Numbered from the stretch's first letter, positions 21,601 through 34,590 are shown. The stretch: DNA of 64,000 nucleotides from Pseudocercospora fijiensis CIRAD86 (GCF_000340215.1 NW_006921543.1:1116001-1180000); one strand, 5' to 3'. Numbers and translations are program-made. The notes: a model not told the origin generated them from the letters alone.

Positions 21601-24492
21601 TCGCTATCGTCTATTCTACTACTAGCTGCACTAGCTGCACTAGTGCTAGTACGACTAGCATCGCGAACTAGGTTGCGATTAGCATCGTTAGACTACATTA
21701 TATCTAGATCTGCGAGTGCTGCGTTATATAGCATACCGCTAGCTATAGAGTAGAAGCCGAGATTACTACTACTACTACTATCGTCTACGCCTAATGCCTA
21801 GACATATCCTACCGGTAGTAGACCGTCGCCTAACTAAGTAAAGCTATTAGTATCTATATATAGCTTATCTGCCTTATTAATAGCCCTAGCGCCGAGTTGA
21901 CTACGATCTCCGCTATATCCGTCGAGTCCGTAGCTACGAGTATTAGTACCGTTAATACTATCGACGCTATTATTGCCTACCTCGTTCGTGCTTATAGTTA
22001 CACACCGAGAACGAGCGCTATAAGCCTTATTTAATGCCTTAATTGCTAGTACTAGCTTGCTAATACTAATCTACTAAATATCGTCCGATAGGGTACGATT
22101 ATCCTCGGGAGAATCCTTACTAACTAGCTATCGCTCTGTAAGGCTATCTCGGAACAGCTTGTCGGCTATACTTAGTATATCGGTTACGGCGTTCTTATTA
22201 GTATAATAGTTAGTACCTTCGACACCGATCGCGGATATAAATATCTTCTTTAATGCTCGAGCTACGCGGCGATTACCGGCCTTCTTACGAGCGATAGCGG
22301 CTATATTATAGGTTGAGTTACTAAAGTGGTTTAGATCTAGAGTTAGGTCGTTATTAATAAGCTTAATCTCCTTATCTATAGCGATGCCTTTGCCTTCCTT
22401 ACCCGAGGGATTTACGATAGAGATAGCTATTAATACTCGACGTAACGGCTAATCCTATTCTAGTAACTAGCGGAATTCTAGCATATGCTTCGCGTAGTTA
22501 GTCTGATTAGTTCTAAGGAATAGAACGATAAGGTAGTCTACTATACGCTTTAAGTAACCGATATCTATTTTCCGGATAGCGGTACGTATCGTTATTAGCT
22601 CCTCGATCTGTATAAGCAAGCGGCATATAGTAGTATAATTAGTATCTTATAGAACAACCTCGTCCTAGGTATACTTGTTCTACTATGCCTCCTTAGTGAA
22701 CGCCTTGTTCTAGATATTCTCGACTATTTATAGATACTACTCCGGCTCGAGATTCGCGATAGTAGCCTTTAGTACCTCGATCCGGCTCTTCGATTTATCG
22801 ACTATATAGTCTAACAAACCCTACAAGTCTATCTTATACTAGAAGCAAGCAGTAATACGGCTACGGAACATACGATATAGTAGGTTTAGGACGAGGAAGT
22901 ATTTCGGGTTCTCTTTACTAATGCCTTTTATCGTATAGAATAAGGCATCGCCGACTAAGGAATAGGCAAGCTATACTTTATCGGAATTCTTATCGAAGTG
23001 GGTCTTAACGATGCCGTACGCTTTATTTATACAGATATATAGCTAGCTAGGCACGATAACGCCCTAGTCGTATCGATTATACGGGCGCTCCGACTCGACG
23101 CCTTCTACTTAATAGCTATTAAAACGGGCACAAGTTATCTAGTCTCTAACGATTAGATATAGCCGACTCTTCTTGTCGCGCGCGGCAATCTGTTTAGTAG
23201 AGTTACTAGGTTGTAGCTAATATCCGAAGTCCTTATCCTTATCTAGCTATATATTGTCGAGGAAGATGTCCTTTAGAACCTCCTTAGATCTAGCAATCGA
23301 TACCTTATCGTTTATCGATAGCTTTATCGGGACGAGATTAGTAGCTTCTTCCGGGTCTATAATATCGATTATTAGCTATATAAAGCGTTCGGTTTTAGTG
23401 CCCGGACGGAGATGCTTAGTACTAATTCCGAGTGCTATATCGAGACTCTCTATAATAGTCGACTAATATCGTATCTCGAAATCGTAACCCTCGAATATAC
23501 CCTTTAGCTCTAGTCTAAATACGATACCTAATGCCTAGTCGATATAGTATAACGAGAGGTGCTTACGGGTTCTATACTTCGCGTCCTCGGCAAGATTTCC
23601 TAGGATGTGTTTATAGCTAAGCTCCGAGTTTAAATTAATTATATCCTTAGTTAAACCTTCTACTAGAATACGCTCGTTAATGCCGATATAGGAGGTAGTT
23701 ATATTTAGTATCTCCGTACGGTTACCCTACTTCTAGACGCCCTTGCGATTCTTCTGCTTAACTAGGTTATCGTATACCGAGAAACTCCGCTTATCTCGAG
23801 CTATTACGATTATATGCTAGTCCTAAACGGCCTCTATCTTCCGTATTAGTACCTAAATCGTGCGAGCGGTACTAGACAGGCCTATATTGTTAATAACACT
23901 AATTATATAGTATAGTATACTACTAGTAACTAGGTATAGGCCGAATTGCTTGCCGAATATAGAAGCCTTCTTTAAGGAGATCGAGCGAATAGCTATCTAT
24001 ATTATTACTACAATACGCTTGCGGAGGCGGTCCTACTTATACGGAGGCGACTCGTTCGTAGTCTTATCGAGTAGGATCTTCTTATTCGGAAGCAGCTTAC
24101 GTAGAAGATCTACCTAGGTTAGTATAGTGTCTTCGATAACACTATATATCTCCTATAGGTTAACCTCCTTTATCGAATCTTCCGGTTTGTACTAGTTAAA
24201 GAATAGCTTACTAATAAGCTTCTTAAGTTCGTTGCGAATAACTCGAGCTAAGACGATATACTTATGTTTAAGAGTAGCTATAGACTAGCGGATATAGTTG
24301 CGATAAGTCCTATTTAGCTTCTCGCTATAACTATTAAAGATTATTATCTACTACTTAGGCGGGAGCCTAGTACGCTTTATCTCTCCGAAGATATTAACGT
24401 ACTTCTACTCGCGGGTACAACGCTAACTACGAACGCGTTAAGTGCCTCGAGTAGTCCTATTCTATTAAATACGTCGCTAAGGGCTAGTAGTA

Positions 24493-24528
<36 letters not shown>

Positions 24529-25056
24529 TAAGTCTACTATCGAGTCTAGCGGCGTAGTGCTATAGCTACGCTAGCATCTTCCGCATTTTCCTTATTTGCG
24601 AGTTTATTACGATTATCCTCCTCGATATCGCTAAATAGATCGATAGCCTCGTCTTCTTCGATAGAAGCCTCCTCTGCCTCTTCTAGTACGATATTATTAT
24701 CGCTAAGATCCTCCTACTTATATGTTTCCGCCTTATATATGTCCTTATTAGCGACCGCCTAGAATAGGGCCTCTTTACGTACCTCTTCGTCGATAGTAGC
24801 CTCTTCGTCGATAGTAGCCTCTTCGTCGATAGTAGCCTCCTTATTAGTAGCTATCTAGCGCTCTACCTCGATACGTTACTAGTCTATATTAAGCGTAGCT
24901 TATATACTAGCATCTGCCTCGGAATCTAGGTTTAATTTAGATAATAGCTTAGACAACTTATTTAGGTATAGATTTAGCGGCAGGCTAGAAAGCGCACTTA
25001 GTAGGTCTAGTAGGTCGGAGTCTAGTAGGTCGACGTCGGATATATTAGCGGTAGAT
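21600..25056 (-). pseudogene. DUF6589-domain protein relic (RIP-inactivated)
   Basis: One minus-strand frame can be followed for over 1,100 codons by treating TAG/TAA as mutated Gln/Trp. The N-terminal part is acidic with three TIDEEA repeats (about 24840-24780) and an Ala run. The recognisable core resembles DUF6589 proteins. SFSVYDNLVKQ (about 23800-23765) is followed by an ITTSYIG stretch. GDALFYTIKG and a late segment LFLRTNQTNYAKHMLEFRQLL-like (about 22545-22470) match the conserved FxGGGNxxYAxExLExLQ region. DUF6589 proteins are large, repetitive and of unproven function in fungi. The relic converges on the RecQ relic and begins next to the inverted leader block. Family assignment is from memory of the motif pattern and needs a profile search. 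Confidence 0.65.
24494..24525. repeat. (GGC)n trinucleotide run
   Basis: About ten GGC units lie inside the DUF6589 relic and would encode poly-Ala on the minus strand. It contains no CA or TG, so RIP could not alter it. Confidence 0.85.
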
Positions 25057-25225
25057 ACGAGTAGTAGATACGAGTAGTAGATACGAGTAGTAGATGCGAG
25101 TAGTAGATGCGAGTAGTAGATGCGAGTAGTAAATGCGAGTAGTAGATGCGAGGCGGAAGAAGCTAAGAGCTATAGTAAGAGGAAGAAGAAGAAGAAGAAG
25201 GGCGGCAGCCCGCTATTATACCCGT
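25057..25225 (-). repeat. Inverted leader block with 13-bp array, right copy
   Basis: Here are tandem GATACGAGTAGTA/GATGCGAGTAGTA units, then GCGGAAGAAGCTAAGAG, a GAAG-rich tract and GGGCGGCAGCC. This is the reverse complement order of 7007-7190. It lies directly 5' of the DUF6589 relic on the minus strand. Confidence 0.85.
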
Positions 25226-26289
25226 AGCTTAAAGCGGCAAAGCCCTATTACCTTTAGGCCTACTTAAATAAAGAGCGTGTAAATGAGGCCTTTTTTTCGA
25301 ATTACTAATAGCGACATACAATATACGATATACGACATACGACATATAGAGACAGTCTACCTTAACGCGCATCCGAAGCTAAATAAGACTATGTTTTACG
25401 AGGTTTCTTAGCGCGACAAACGACGGCCTATAGGAAGCCGCCTATAGAAGGCCGCCTATACGCAGGATCTGCTATCGCTTAATATACAACCGAGAATAGT
25501 TAGTAGACAATATGCTAGTGCTAGTGCTAGTGCTAGTGCTAGCTTTTAGTGCTAGCTTTTAGTAATAGCTAAGTAACCTCCGCTACTTAGATACAATATA
25601 ACAATACTACGCTCTATGCAAACATAGCTTATATTAAAGTGATTAAGAATTGGCTATTCTAGAACCTCCGAGTTATTACTTGTCGAGATCCGAAGGTCTT
25701 ATTTCGAGTACCTAGCTTAGCTCCGCTTAAGAGCTAGTAGATAGCAGGCATACATTTTCTCGATATATAGCTTATACAAACAGTACTTAGGATTAGCCGG
25801 TCTACAACCTCCTAGTTATAGATGTGTGTATTTCCTATATTAGATATTAGGTAGCAGCGCTCTGCAACAATCCGTCGTATACGTATATCTACCCGTAGTA
25901 AGGATTGCTTGTTTTCTTTATAACTATACGTCGCATTTGAATATTATATATACAGAATGACTCAGAAATAGCAGGGCTACAATATATATATATCAAATTA
26001 TAGTATTCTACGCTAGTTAGTGATCTTTTATTTTTATAAGGATAATACTATAGATTTAGCACATTTGTCCTTAGACCCTTGCTAGCGCAAGGAGGTTAGT
26101 GTGGTTTAGTGTATAGGTATATAGGTCCAGTCGCGTAGTAGTCCGATATAGAATAGTTAGAGGTAGAAGGTAGAAGGGTAGTTAGAAGGTAGAAGGTAGT
26201 AAAGGTAGTAGTTAGAAAGAGCCTACTACCTACTATACTAAAAACCTCCTTGCGCTCAAACAGCAAGGGGCTAAAACGGAGATAGGTCG
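25226..26289. other. RIP-altered sequence between the DUF6589 and hAT relics
   Basis: No coding relic was read. It includes a (GCTAGT)n run at about 25511-25545, poly-TATA near 25985 and the inverted-repeat unit at 26076-26276. Confidence 0.6.
26076..26276. mobile_element. Possible MITE-like inverted-repeat element (about 200 bp)
   Basis: TTAGACCCTTGCTAGCGCAAGGAGGTT near the left end is matched inverted at the right end by AACCTCCTTGCGCTCAAACAGCAAGGGGCTAA, with a 5-base insertion. The interior has GAAGGTAGAAGG-type repeats and no coding sequence. No convincing target duplication was seen, so a large hairpin or a hAT sub-terminal repeat are alternatives. Confidence 0.45.
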
Positions 26290-27546
26290 TACCGAGTAGT
26301 TAATATCGACGTTGAGTTGCCGGAAGGTAATAAAATTAGTAAGGAGGCTACTACTACTAAGGTTAGTTAAACTATCCTTCTTAGAAAGCACGGCTTTATC
26401 GATACTATAACTCTAAAGTAGTATAAGGAAGCTAGTAAGCGTATTACTAAGTAGATATTCGCTGCTAGATTGCTACTATATACGACTAAACACCCTGCCT
26501 TTAAAGCATAGCTAAAATCGCTACGTCTAGCCTTCTCGCTACCTAGTCGCAAGGTTCTAACCTAATACTAGCTTCTAAGGATGTATAAGGACCTTCGAGG
26601 CGAGATAGACCGTAATATTGCTAAAAGCAAGCGGATTACGCTTATAACGGATAGTTAGAGTAATCGGAAGGGTAGAGGCTATATTAATTACCTAGCGGTT
26701 ATATCTCGAGCGGTATACTTCCTCGGTAGTTAGGCAACTAGCGCGACTCGTAGGTCCGCTAAGCACTATGCTAATAGCTTATTAGAGGTTATAAAGCTAT
26801 TTAGTAATAAGGTCGTCGCTATAACTACTAACAATGCGAGTGTTATAAGCAAAGCTAGAGATATTATAAGTATTAATCCTATTTTCGAGGTATAAGCGCA
26901 CCTACCTAATCGGGCGCGGCAGCGCGGGCGGCACGGCTAGCTACGGGCACTAGACCTATTCCGGCTAATATAATATTAGATTACTCCGCACTTTCTAAAA
27001 GTTATCTTAGTTAGTTACTATTCTTACTATACTAAGCTTCTTTACGACGACCTATATAAAGAATAGAGCGTCTATAAGGTATTTTGCGACATATAGTATA
27101 TTTCTAACTACTTTAAGAACATACACCTTCTATTCGAACTGCTCCTAGAATTTTCCGATAGGAAATACGTAGCATTTTAGTTACTAGGTACTATACGCTA
27201 GCAAGGCAAGCTGTATTATACAAAGGCGGTCCAAACTAACCGATAATAGATCGAGGCTCTTAGAGAGCGTAAACACCGACTCCTCGATAGTGCGAGCGCT
27301 ACTTAGAAGGAAGAATAGTATTATATTGTCCGTATCTTCGAGGCGGACTAGTTCTAGACTAATTTGTCGAAATACATCAAATTAATAACACCCTTCCTAT
27401 AGGTAACTATTGCCCTCGAAGCCGACAAGCCTCTACTATCGTATATATATAGCAATTTCAAGTAGCTCTATAACTAGTCCTAGAATAACGGCCTTCTTAC
27501 AAATAACGAGATTAAGGTTATAATCGACAAGCGCTACGAAGACCTC
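26290..27546 (+). pseudogene. DUF659/hAT-type transposase relic, 5' part
   Basis: The frame beginning near KHGFIDTITLKQYKEA (about 26385) reads through TAG/TAA stops. The stretch TLITDS(stop)SNRKGRGYINY (about 26638-26695) corresponds to the DUF659 signature TxxTDGWSN...YxxV. It is followed by an Asn-Ala segment (TTNNAS) expected in hAT-type transposases. The frame is interrupted at 27546 by chromovirus copy 2. Joining the two sides with one ACCTC target copy restores a continuous frame (EDL then YIPLIL), which supports a single ancestral gene. Confidence 0.75.
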
Positions 27547-27735
27547 TATAAGAAGGGTTATGTTAGCAGGTAGATAGGGGGGTAGTTAATTAGTGTAGTA
27601 TTCGATAGAGATCTAAGAGGAGAGGGAGGAAGGCAGGCTAGTTAGCCTAACGCCAAGCGCCAAGCCCTACCTAAGGCATTAGGACCCTAGCTTCACTCGG
27701 CCTAGTTATATGCTAATTACGTATAGCCTCTAATA
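27547..27735 (-). repeat. LTR of copy 2 (3' LTR in element sense)
   Basis: 189 bp, the same length as its partner 33719-33907. It is shorter than the copy 1 LTR because CTTTAGTC near the inner end is absent. Confidence 0.92.
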
Positions 27736-28989
27736 CACGCTCCCCTTCTAAAGGCCGCGCCCTCGTAGCCTGTCTATATCTTACGACCTCTATTATCGCT
27801 AACTTAGCGAGTCTAATAAGCTGCTTAGCCTACGCTAAATTGAACACTTAACTACCTAATTATATAACTATATTAAACCTTACCTTCTAATACAATGTCT
27901 AACTCTAACTGCGCTATCCTTATATATAATAAAGTAAAGGGATATAAGGCTACAAGAATTAAGGGCTATCGACTAATTATAATACAAGCGCGCCTTCCCT
28001 ACTGCAATAGGTAGGCGTACGAGGTATTGTAGCACTGCCTCCGTTCTAAGTAATGTCGTTCCGAGTTCTCTACGTCTACTCTAAAAGACCTAGAAATGTC
28101 CGCTCCGAGGGTTTGTCTATTCCGAGGGTTGTTCTTGTTATTACGAGGACTATTATTTACTGTCGTAGTTTTACTAGCCTAAATTGGTTAGGTTTAGTAG
28201 CCTTTAAGTGTTAACTAATTATATCTTTTTAAAAAACTCAGTTCTTCTAGTTTCTATAGGTAAAGGCTATTATAAGTGTAGTAGTAGAGGTTCGCCTCGC
28301 TTAAAGAGTTAGATAGATCGAGGAGTAACCTATTATCCGTAAGATCGACCCCGGCTAGCTTAGCTCTATAGTTTTGCCCTTAGTTAGTCTATTAGTCGCT
28401 TAATCTTTTAGGCGGCCTAAAGTTTTAACTTAGCCTTAAAGTTTTAATTAAACCTTTAATAGGTTTAATCTTTTGACTTAGTTAGTATAGTGCTTTAGGC
28501 TTATAGTGTAGGTAAGGTTAATAACAGCAGCGAGTAGGTAATGTTAATAACGGCGGCGCTAGTCGTCTTAGCGCCAACTTTACCTTGCTTCTAATTTCCT
28601 TCTTTAACTAATAACAACTCGGTAACACCGTTACTAATATAGCTGTGCCCTTCCTTTCTTAAATAGTAACACACTCCGCAACACTGTTACTAATATAGCC
28701 GCGCCGGCCGCCGGCGCACTGCTAGCTCGTAGCGCGATACTATCGTCTTCGATAGGATAAAGAAATAAGAGGGGGACCTAATGCTAGGAGAAGGCCCTAT
28801 AAGGCGCATTAGTAGAGAGGTAGAGCCCTTAAAAGAGCATGCGATTAGTTAACGCGTTATAGCGCGCTTGTTAACACTCGGTGCGCGTTCACTATAGTAG
28901 TATAGTCTTATTGTCCTAGTTTGCCGGCCCCTAATTAGTTAGCTAATAGCACCCCGGGGATAGCATTGTTCCTAAGCCTTAGTAACATT

Positions 28990-31900
28990 ACGAGCTTTTA
29001 GCCTTCTTCTTGTTCTTTACGCTAGTCTAATACTCGTTTAACAACTTAGCTATATCCTTAAAGGAATCTTTAGCCTCCTACGAGTCCTATTTAGGTAAAT
29101 AGCCTTGCTACCTTAATAGGTATTCCTTCTTGCCCTACCTAGTTCGGTGCTTTAGGATGCTTTCTATAGACTATAGCTCTTTACCGTTAGCTAGTATCTC
29201 TTTATGTTTAGTAGGGGCTTCTTTATTAGAATCTCCGCGGTAGTAGTATAGCTTAAGGAGGGAGATATAGAAGGTGTTATAGATAGTGTAGTGTAGTAGG
29301 AGCTATAACTAATAGGCCTAGCTATTGCCCTTCGGTTCTCGGATTCGGAATAGGCCAATGTACCTTAGTGCAAGCTTGGGCCTTGTTTTGCTATTAGGTA
29401 ATAGGTGTTTGCGGATGCGGAGGTTCTTAGTGCTTAGCATAACTATATCGCCTTGCTTAAAAGTTATTAGCGTATAGTGTTTGTTATAGTAGGCCTTCTA
29501 ATATGCCTAGGCCTTTGCTAGTTTGTTAGCTAACTTAGCGTGAATCTCTCGCATCTTTTAAACCCTCTTAATAGCCGCTAGCGTCTTAGGTATTAGTACT
29601 TAACGCGCTTCCCTTTCCTTACGCTCGGCCTCGAGCGAGGTAAATAGATCTTGTAGTAAGGCGGCGTTCTAGCCTATTATAGCTATATATAGCGAGACCT
29701 TTGTTAATAAGTGTACACTATTGTTGTATACGAATTCAGCTAGTTATAGGAGGTTAACCTAGTTATTAGGGTTCTTATTAATGTAGCTGCGTAGGTACTG
29801 CTATAGGGTAGCATTTTGCCTCTCGGTCTAACTATCTGTTTATAGATAGAATGCTATAGATAGGCGATGTTTGAGTCTTAGCTATAGGCAAATCTTACTC
29901 TAATAGTAAGATATAAATGTCGAGCCTCGGTTAGAGACTATCCCCTTAGGGGTTCCCTAATAGCTATAGAAGATGTTATTCTATAGCGATTCAGCTAAGT
30001 TAATAGCTATCTAATCCTTCCTAGTAGGGATGTAACGAGCGCCCTTAGTGAATCGGTCTACGATAACTAGGATAGTATTATACACATCCTTACTGCCCCT
30101 ACGCTTAGTAGGCGGGAGGCCTATAATGAAATCTATTATAAGCTTAGCAAATAGCTTCTTTAGAATAGGAAGTGAAGACAACTCGCTAAATAGTAAGTGC
30201 TTTAGTACTTTGACTCGTTAATATACAGTATACGTATTTACGTAGTCCTTTATGTCCCGCTTACTATTTAGCTAGTAGTATGTACGCGATAGTAACTCGT
30301 GCGACCTCTCTATACTATAGTAACCGGCAAGCTTACTATTATAGTGTCGCTTAAGAAGCTCTTATCGGATCGAATGTTCGGTAGGGATATAGAGCCTACC
30401 CTTATAGCGCAAATAGCTATTAGCATCAATCGACTAATTCTTGCTAGATCTAGTCTTGCGGCCACTTCTAAGCTAATCTATACGAGCTGTAGCAAAGGCG
30501 TCCACCGTCAAAAGCGGCTTGTGCTCTATTAGTCTATTTGAACTCTCTAGATAGGTTGGCCTTAGTTTTAGTAAGTTCAGTTAGGGGCATTATATGCCGT
30601 AAATAGCCCTTAATAAAGCGACGATAGAAATTAGCGAAGCCGAGGAATAACTATAGCTCCTTAATTAACGTAGGAACAGGCTATTTAGTAATAGTTTTGA
30701 TCTAATTAGGATTAGCCTTAACACCCTTAGTTAATACGAGGAAGCTAAGGAAGGATACCTCCTTAGTAGCAAAGGTGCATTTAGAAGGCTTGCAATATAG
30801 GCTATAGGCCCGTAGGCGGTCGAGGACCTTTCGTACTACGGCCTAGTATTCTACAATGTTAGGTAAGTGTATGTAAACTAGGATGTTATCTAGGTAAACT
30901 ATACAGAGGTAATCTAATAGGCCTAATAGGGCCCGATTAATATAGGACTAGAATGTAGTAGGGGCATTAGCTAGCCTAAATAGCATAACTAAGTACTCAA
31001 AATAGCTATAGCGAGTGCGAAAGGCTGTCTTCTATTCATCGCCCTTGCGAATACGAATGCGGTAATAGGCGTCCTTAATGTCTAATATAGTGTAGTAGTA
31101 GGCACTAGAAAGGCGATCGAGGGTCTTATTAATAAGAGGAAGTAGACAGCGATCTTTAATAGTAACAGCATTAAGCCTACGATAATCGATATAGAGACGT
31201 AGGCTACTATCCTTCTTTAGTACGAACAGGATAGGGGCACTAGCAGGGCTATTACTGTATCGAATGCGACTATTAGCTAGGTTTTCCTCTAGGTACTTAC
31301 GCAATATAGTAAGCTCTCGTTTACTAAGGTTATAGAGGGGACTAAAAGGAACCTCTTTGCCCTCTATAATGTTAATCTTATAATCCGTCTCTTTGAATAT
31401 AGGCAATGTCGATGCTAGGTAGTGTTTGAATACATTAATATAGGTCTCTCTAATAGGCTCTAGTATGCGAGCAAGCTAATTAGGATTATTAGGGGGCGCA
31501 GGTTCATCGTTATTACTACCGAGCAGATCGGTAGTCGGATTAGCTAAGGCAGGGGTCAGGTTGCTAATAAATAGGACCCTAATATTATTAGGACACTCGC
31601 TAATGTCGATGTATTTAATGTCCTCTCTCCTAGCGATTCCAAATCGCTACTGTTAAAGGCCTAGGTCTATAACTATAGCGTAGTACTTGAGAATAGGGTT
31701 GCTAATAACAATATCGGAGGGGAGGCTATCTATATCTACCGTATAGGCAGTAAAGTCTAGTAGGCGTTTATTTCCGAGGTCGTCCTTTAGAACTATAGGA
31801 ATATAGTAGGCCCTATAGGTTAAGTGCCGAGCGTTATTAAACTAAGCAAGGGTTAGTATATTAGTTCTAGGCAATTATCGGAGGTCTAATTGCTTAGCTA

Positions 31901-33461
31901 GGCGATAGCTAATAAGGGTACTAACCGAATTTCCTAGATCTAGCATAACCTTAGTCTTATAGTTGTCTCTATATGTGTCCTATATAAGACAGGTGCGTAT
32001 AATAGCTAGTACAATATCGATAGTTTTACGCCGTACGAGGCTAACAGTTAGTGCGGCGCTTATTCTTTTTTCGACTAATAGGAAGGACCGATAGGGGTAG
32101 CATTAGCGGCTAAAAGGTGCTTCCGGTACTTAGCGGCAGTACGGTCGATTCGGGCCTAGTCCTTAGGTTTGTCGTACTAGCCTAGGAGATAGCTAGTACT
32201 GTTATAGTTAAAGTACTTCAACCCGGTTAGGGGATTGCTATAGCCGCTATTACTACTATTATTAGTTAAGCGATTAGTACTATAGGGATACGAGCCCCTT
32301 CTACGGCCCCTATTACGGCCTCCTCTATATAGCCGTCGGCTACGGCCTCTTCTACGGTCGTTACTATTCCTATTATTAGTATTGTTGTTTTAAGTAGAAC
32401 CTTAGTTTCCTCCGCGGGCACTACGGTTGCCGCGATTAGTACTAGCTAGTCGGATCCTCGATTCTAGTCTCTATTAGAGTTAAATAGCTCGTTTAGCCGT
32501 TTCTACTTCGACTATAAATTGAATGCGTGTTAGGTTAGCCTGTTCAAACACACGGCGGCGGTCCAATTTAAGGACTAGTTCCTATAATAGCCTATCTCAA
32601 TTTAGGTCGTATCTTAGATATCTAGATAGAGTCGGTTTTAGGTAGCAAATCGTCCTTAAGGGTCTTTAGATAGGCCTCGAAGGATCGAGAGGTTTAGTCG
32701 GCCTTTTGTTTAGTACGTAGGTATTAGTCTTAGGCGTGCTGCTAGCGCAATATAGGGTTACTAAGGGTGTTTAATATAATAGTCTTGTAGTCTTACTATT
32801 AAACAGCGGTCTAATTATTAAGAGAGTTAAAATAGTCATCCTAGGTGCGTTTTAGGTCGCTATTAATGTATTGCATAGCGTAGACGACTAATGAATAGTT
32901 ATCTAGCAGGGCCCTTAGTGCATTCCGCTAGTTTAATTCACAATTACGTATATAATTATTGTACTGCTTGCGGCTAGAGCTATTAAACACGGTGCAATCC
33001 TTAAGTTTAGCATCCTTCTTCTAGACTAGGACTAATAGTAAGGAAGGCCCTACTATCGGCTTAGTGTTAGTTGTTAGGGCCTCCTAAAGGCGGCGGATTT
33101 CAAGGAGGTTCTCCTTTAGCTATTGTTCTTAGCGTAGAGTAGCGAGCCTATTCTAGGTAGCTTCTTAGAGTCTCGCTACTAGCTAGGGGCTAAAAGCTAG
33201 TTAGCTATATCGTCGATTAATAATGTTGTTAAGAATGTCGTTAACAGGCAATTCTAGATTATCGCCTAGAACTATAGGTTCTTCGGCAGGCCTAGTAGTA
33301 GGCTCTTTAGTAGGAGGCACTTTAGTAGGTACTTTAGTAGGCACTTTAGTAGGCACTTTAGCAGGTACTATACTACTAGCGTTGTCGTTGCTAGCGCTGC
33401 TAGCGGTAGCACGGTTGTTGTTGCTTCGTAATAAACCTGCTATTATAATAAGGGGTAACAC
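28990..33461 (-). pseudogene. Gag-pol relic of chromovirus copy 2
   Basis: Same domain order as copy 1 from gag (33461-33201, PTKVPTKVPT repeats) through zinc knuckle (about 32215), protease and RT (31406-31032). RNase H is deleted. Integrase and chromodomain remnants end near 29000. The RT active site again reads YLDN (about 30895). Stops interrupt throughout. Confidence 0.88.
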
Positions 33462-33718
33462 TAATAATGTATTATAGGCCCCTAAAATGCTAATATAGCG
33501 GAATTAGTAGGTATCGGTCTAGTATACTTAACTTAGTGTAATAGGCCGTATAGAATGCCTTGCTTAATAATTAGTACGATTGTTTCGATAGAAGGGTACG
33601 TATAGGTCTCGTTCTTCGGGCGTAATATAGTTAAATCGATAGTTCTCGTAGCTATACCGCTAAAAGCTTAAAATAAGGACTATCTAGCTGCTGCCCTTAA
33701 AGGGTAGATCGAATACTA

Positions 33719-33907
33719 TATAAGAAGGGTTATATTAGTAGGTAGATAGGGGGGTAGTTAATTAGTGTAGTATTCGATAGAGATCTAAGAGGAGAGGGAG
33801 GAAGGTAGGCTAGTTAGCCTAACGCTAAGCGCCAAGCCCTGCCTAAGGCATTAGGACCCTAGCTTTACTCGGCCTAGTTACATGCCAATTACGTGTAGCC
33901 TCTAACA
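33719..33907 (-). repeat. LTR of copy 2 (5' LTR in element sense)
   Basis: 189 bp ending CTCTAACA directly before ACCTC. It begins TATAAG, a RIP version of the terminal TGTAAG. Confidence 0.92.
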
Positions 33908-34590
33908 ACCTCTATATTCCCCTTATATTAATCGCCTATCTTAGTAATATTCGAGAGCGTAAGGACCCTTAGAAGCTTATTATTATTAGCAAAGAGGAGC
34001 TTTATAGTATAGCCGATTTCCTTATATAATACTACGAGCGACAATAACGACAAGAGTTACGCGTTAAACTCGAGATAAGAGCCGGTAAATTAATAAGCGA
34101 CCTCTTCCTTCTATATAACAAGTAAGGTCTATTTACTAACAAGGTCGTATAGCTGTCCGGCCTATCTTAGTCGCCTATATAATAGTAGTATAACAATATT
34201 AAATCTATACACCCTAACCTCTCGGAATTAATAATGCTAGCGCTATTAATAGCACTAATAACTAGTACCGCCGAGTGTAACTAGTTAGCTTATAGCTTTA
34301 TTATAAGCCTCCGCCGTAATCGCCTATCTTACGCTACTATCGAGAAGCTAGTCTATCTGTATTAGAACCTTCGTATTAAGTATAGGATTAACGATAACTA
34401 GCTTATAGACGATAACTTCTACGATCCGGAAGAAGTGCTTAAAGCTATATTAGATAGCGAGGTCGATAATAGCGCCGTTACTAACCCTAATAGCACTTAT
34501 AGGGCGAGTCTATAGATATTTCCCTATATTTACTTACTCTTAGTATATAACGCATCGCTTCTTATCTACTTTTATATAGTAGCTTAGCAG
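33908..34590 (+). pseudogene. DUF659/hAT-type transposase relic, 3' part
   Basis: This continues the frame broken at 27546. ALITSTAECN (about 34253-34282), then a segment with RRNRLSYATIEKLVYLYQNLRI, matches the C-terminal hAT dimerisation region, where fungal copies end in RLSxxTxxxLxxLxxNLR. In-frame stops are of RIP type. Terminal inverted repeats and the 8-bp target duplication expected for hAT elements were not found with confidence, so the outer limits are approximate. Confidence 0.75.

Larger units (their letters stand above)
27547..33907 (-). mobile_element. Ty3/gypsy chromovirus, copy 2 (internally deleted, inside the hAT relic)
   Basis: A 6,361-bp element has 189-bp LTRs and the 5-bp target duplication ACCTC (27542-27546 and 33908-33912). 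It is collinear with copy 1, but about 824 bp corresponding to 15939-16762 of copy 1 are missing at a clean junction near 30503. That removes RNase H and the integrase N-terminus. The reverse transcriptase stretch 31406-31032 and gag stretch 33461-33201 remain partly open. It is RIP-mutated and inactive. Confidence 0.95.
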
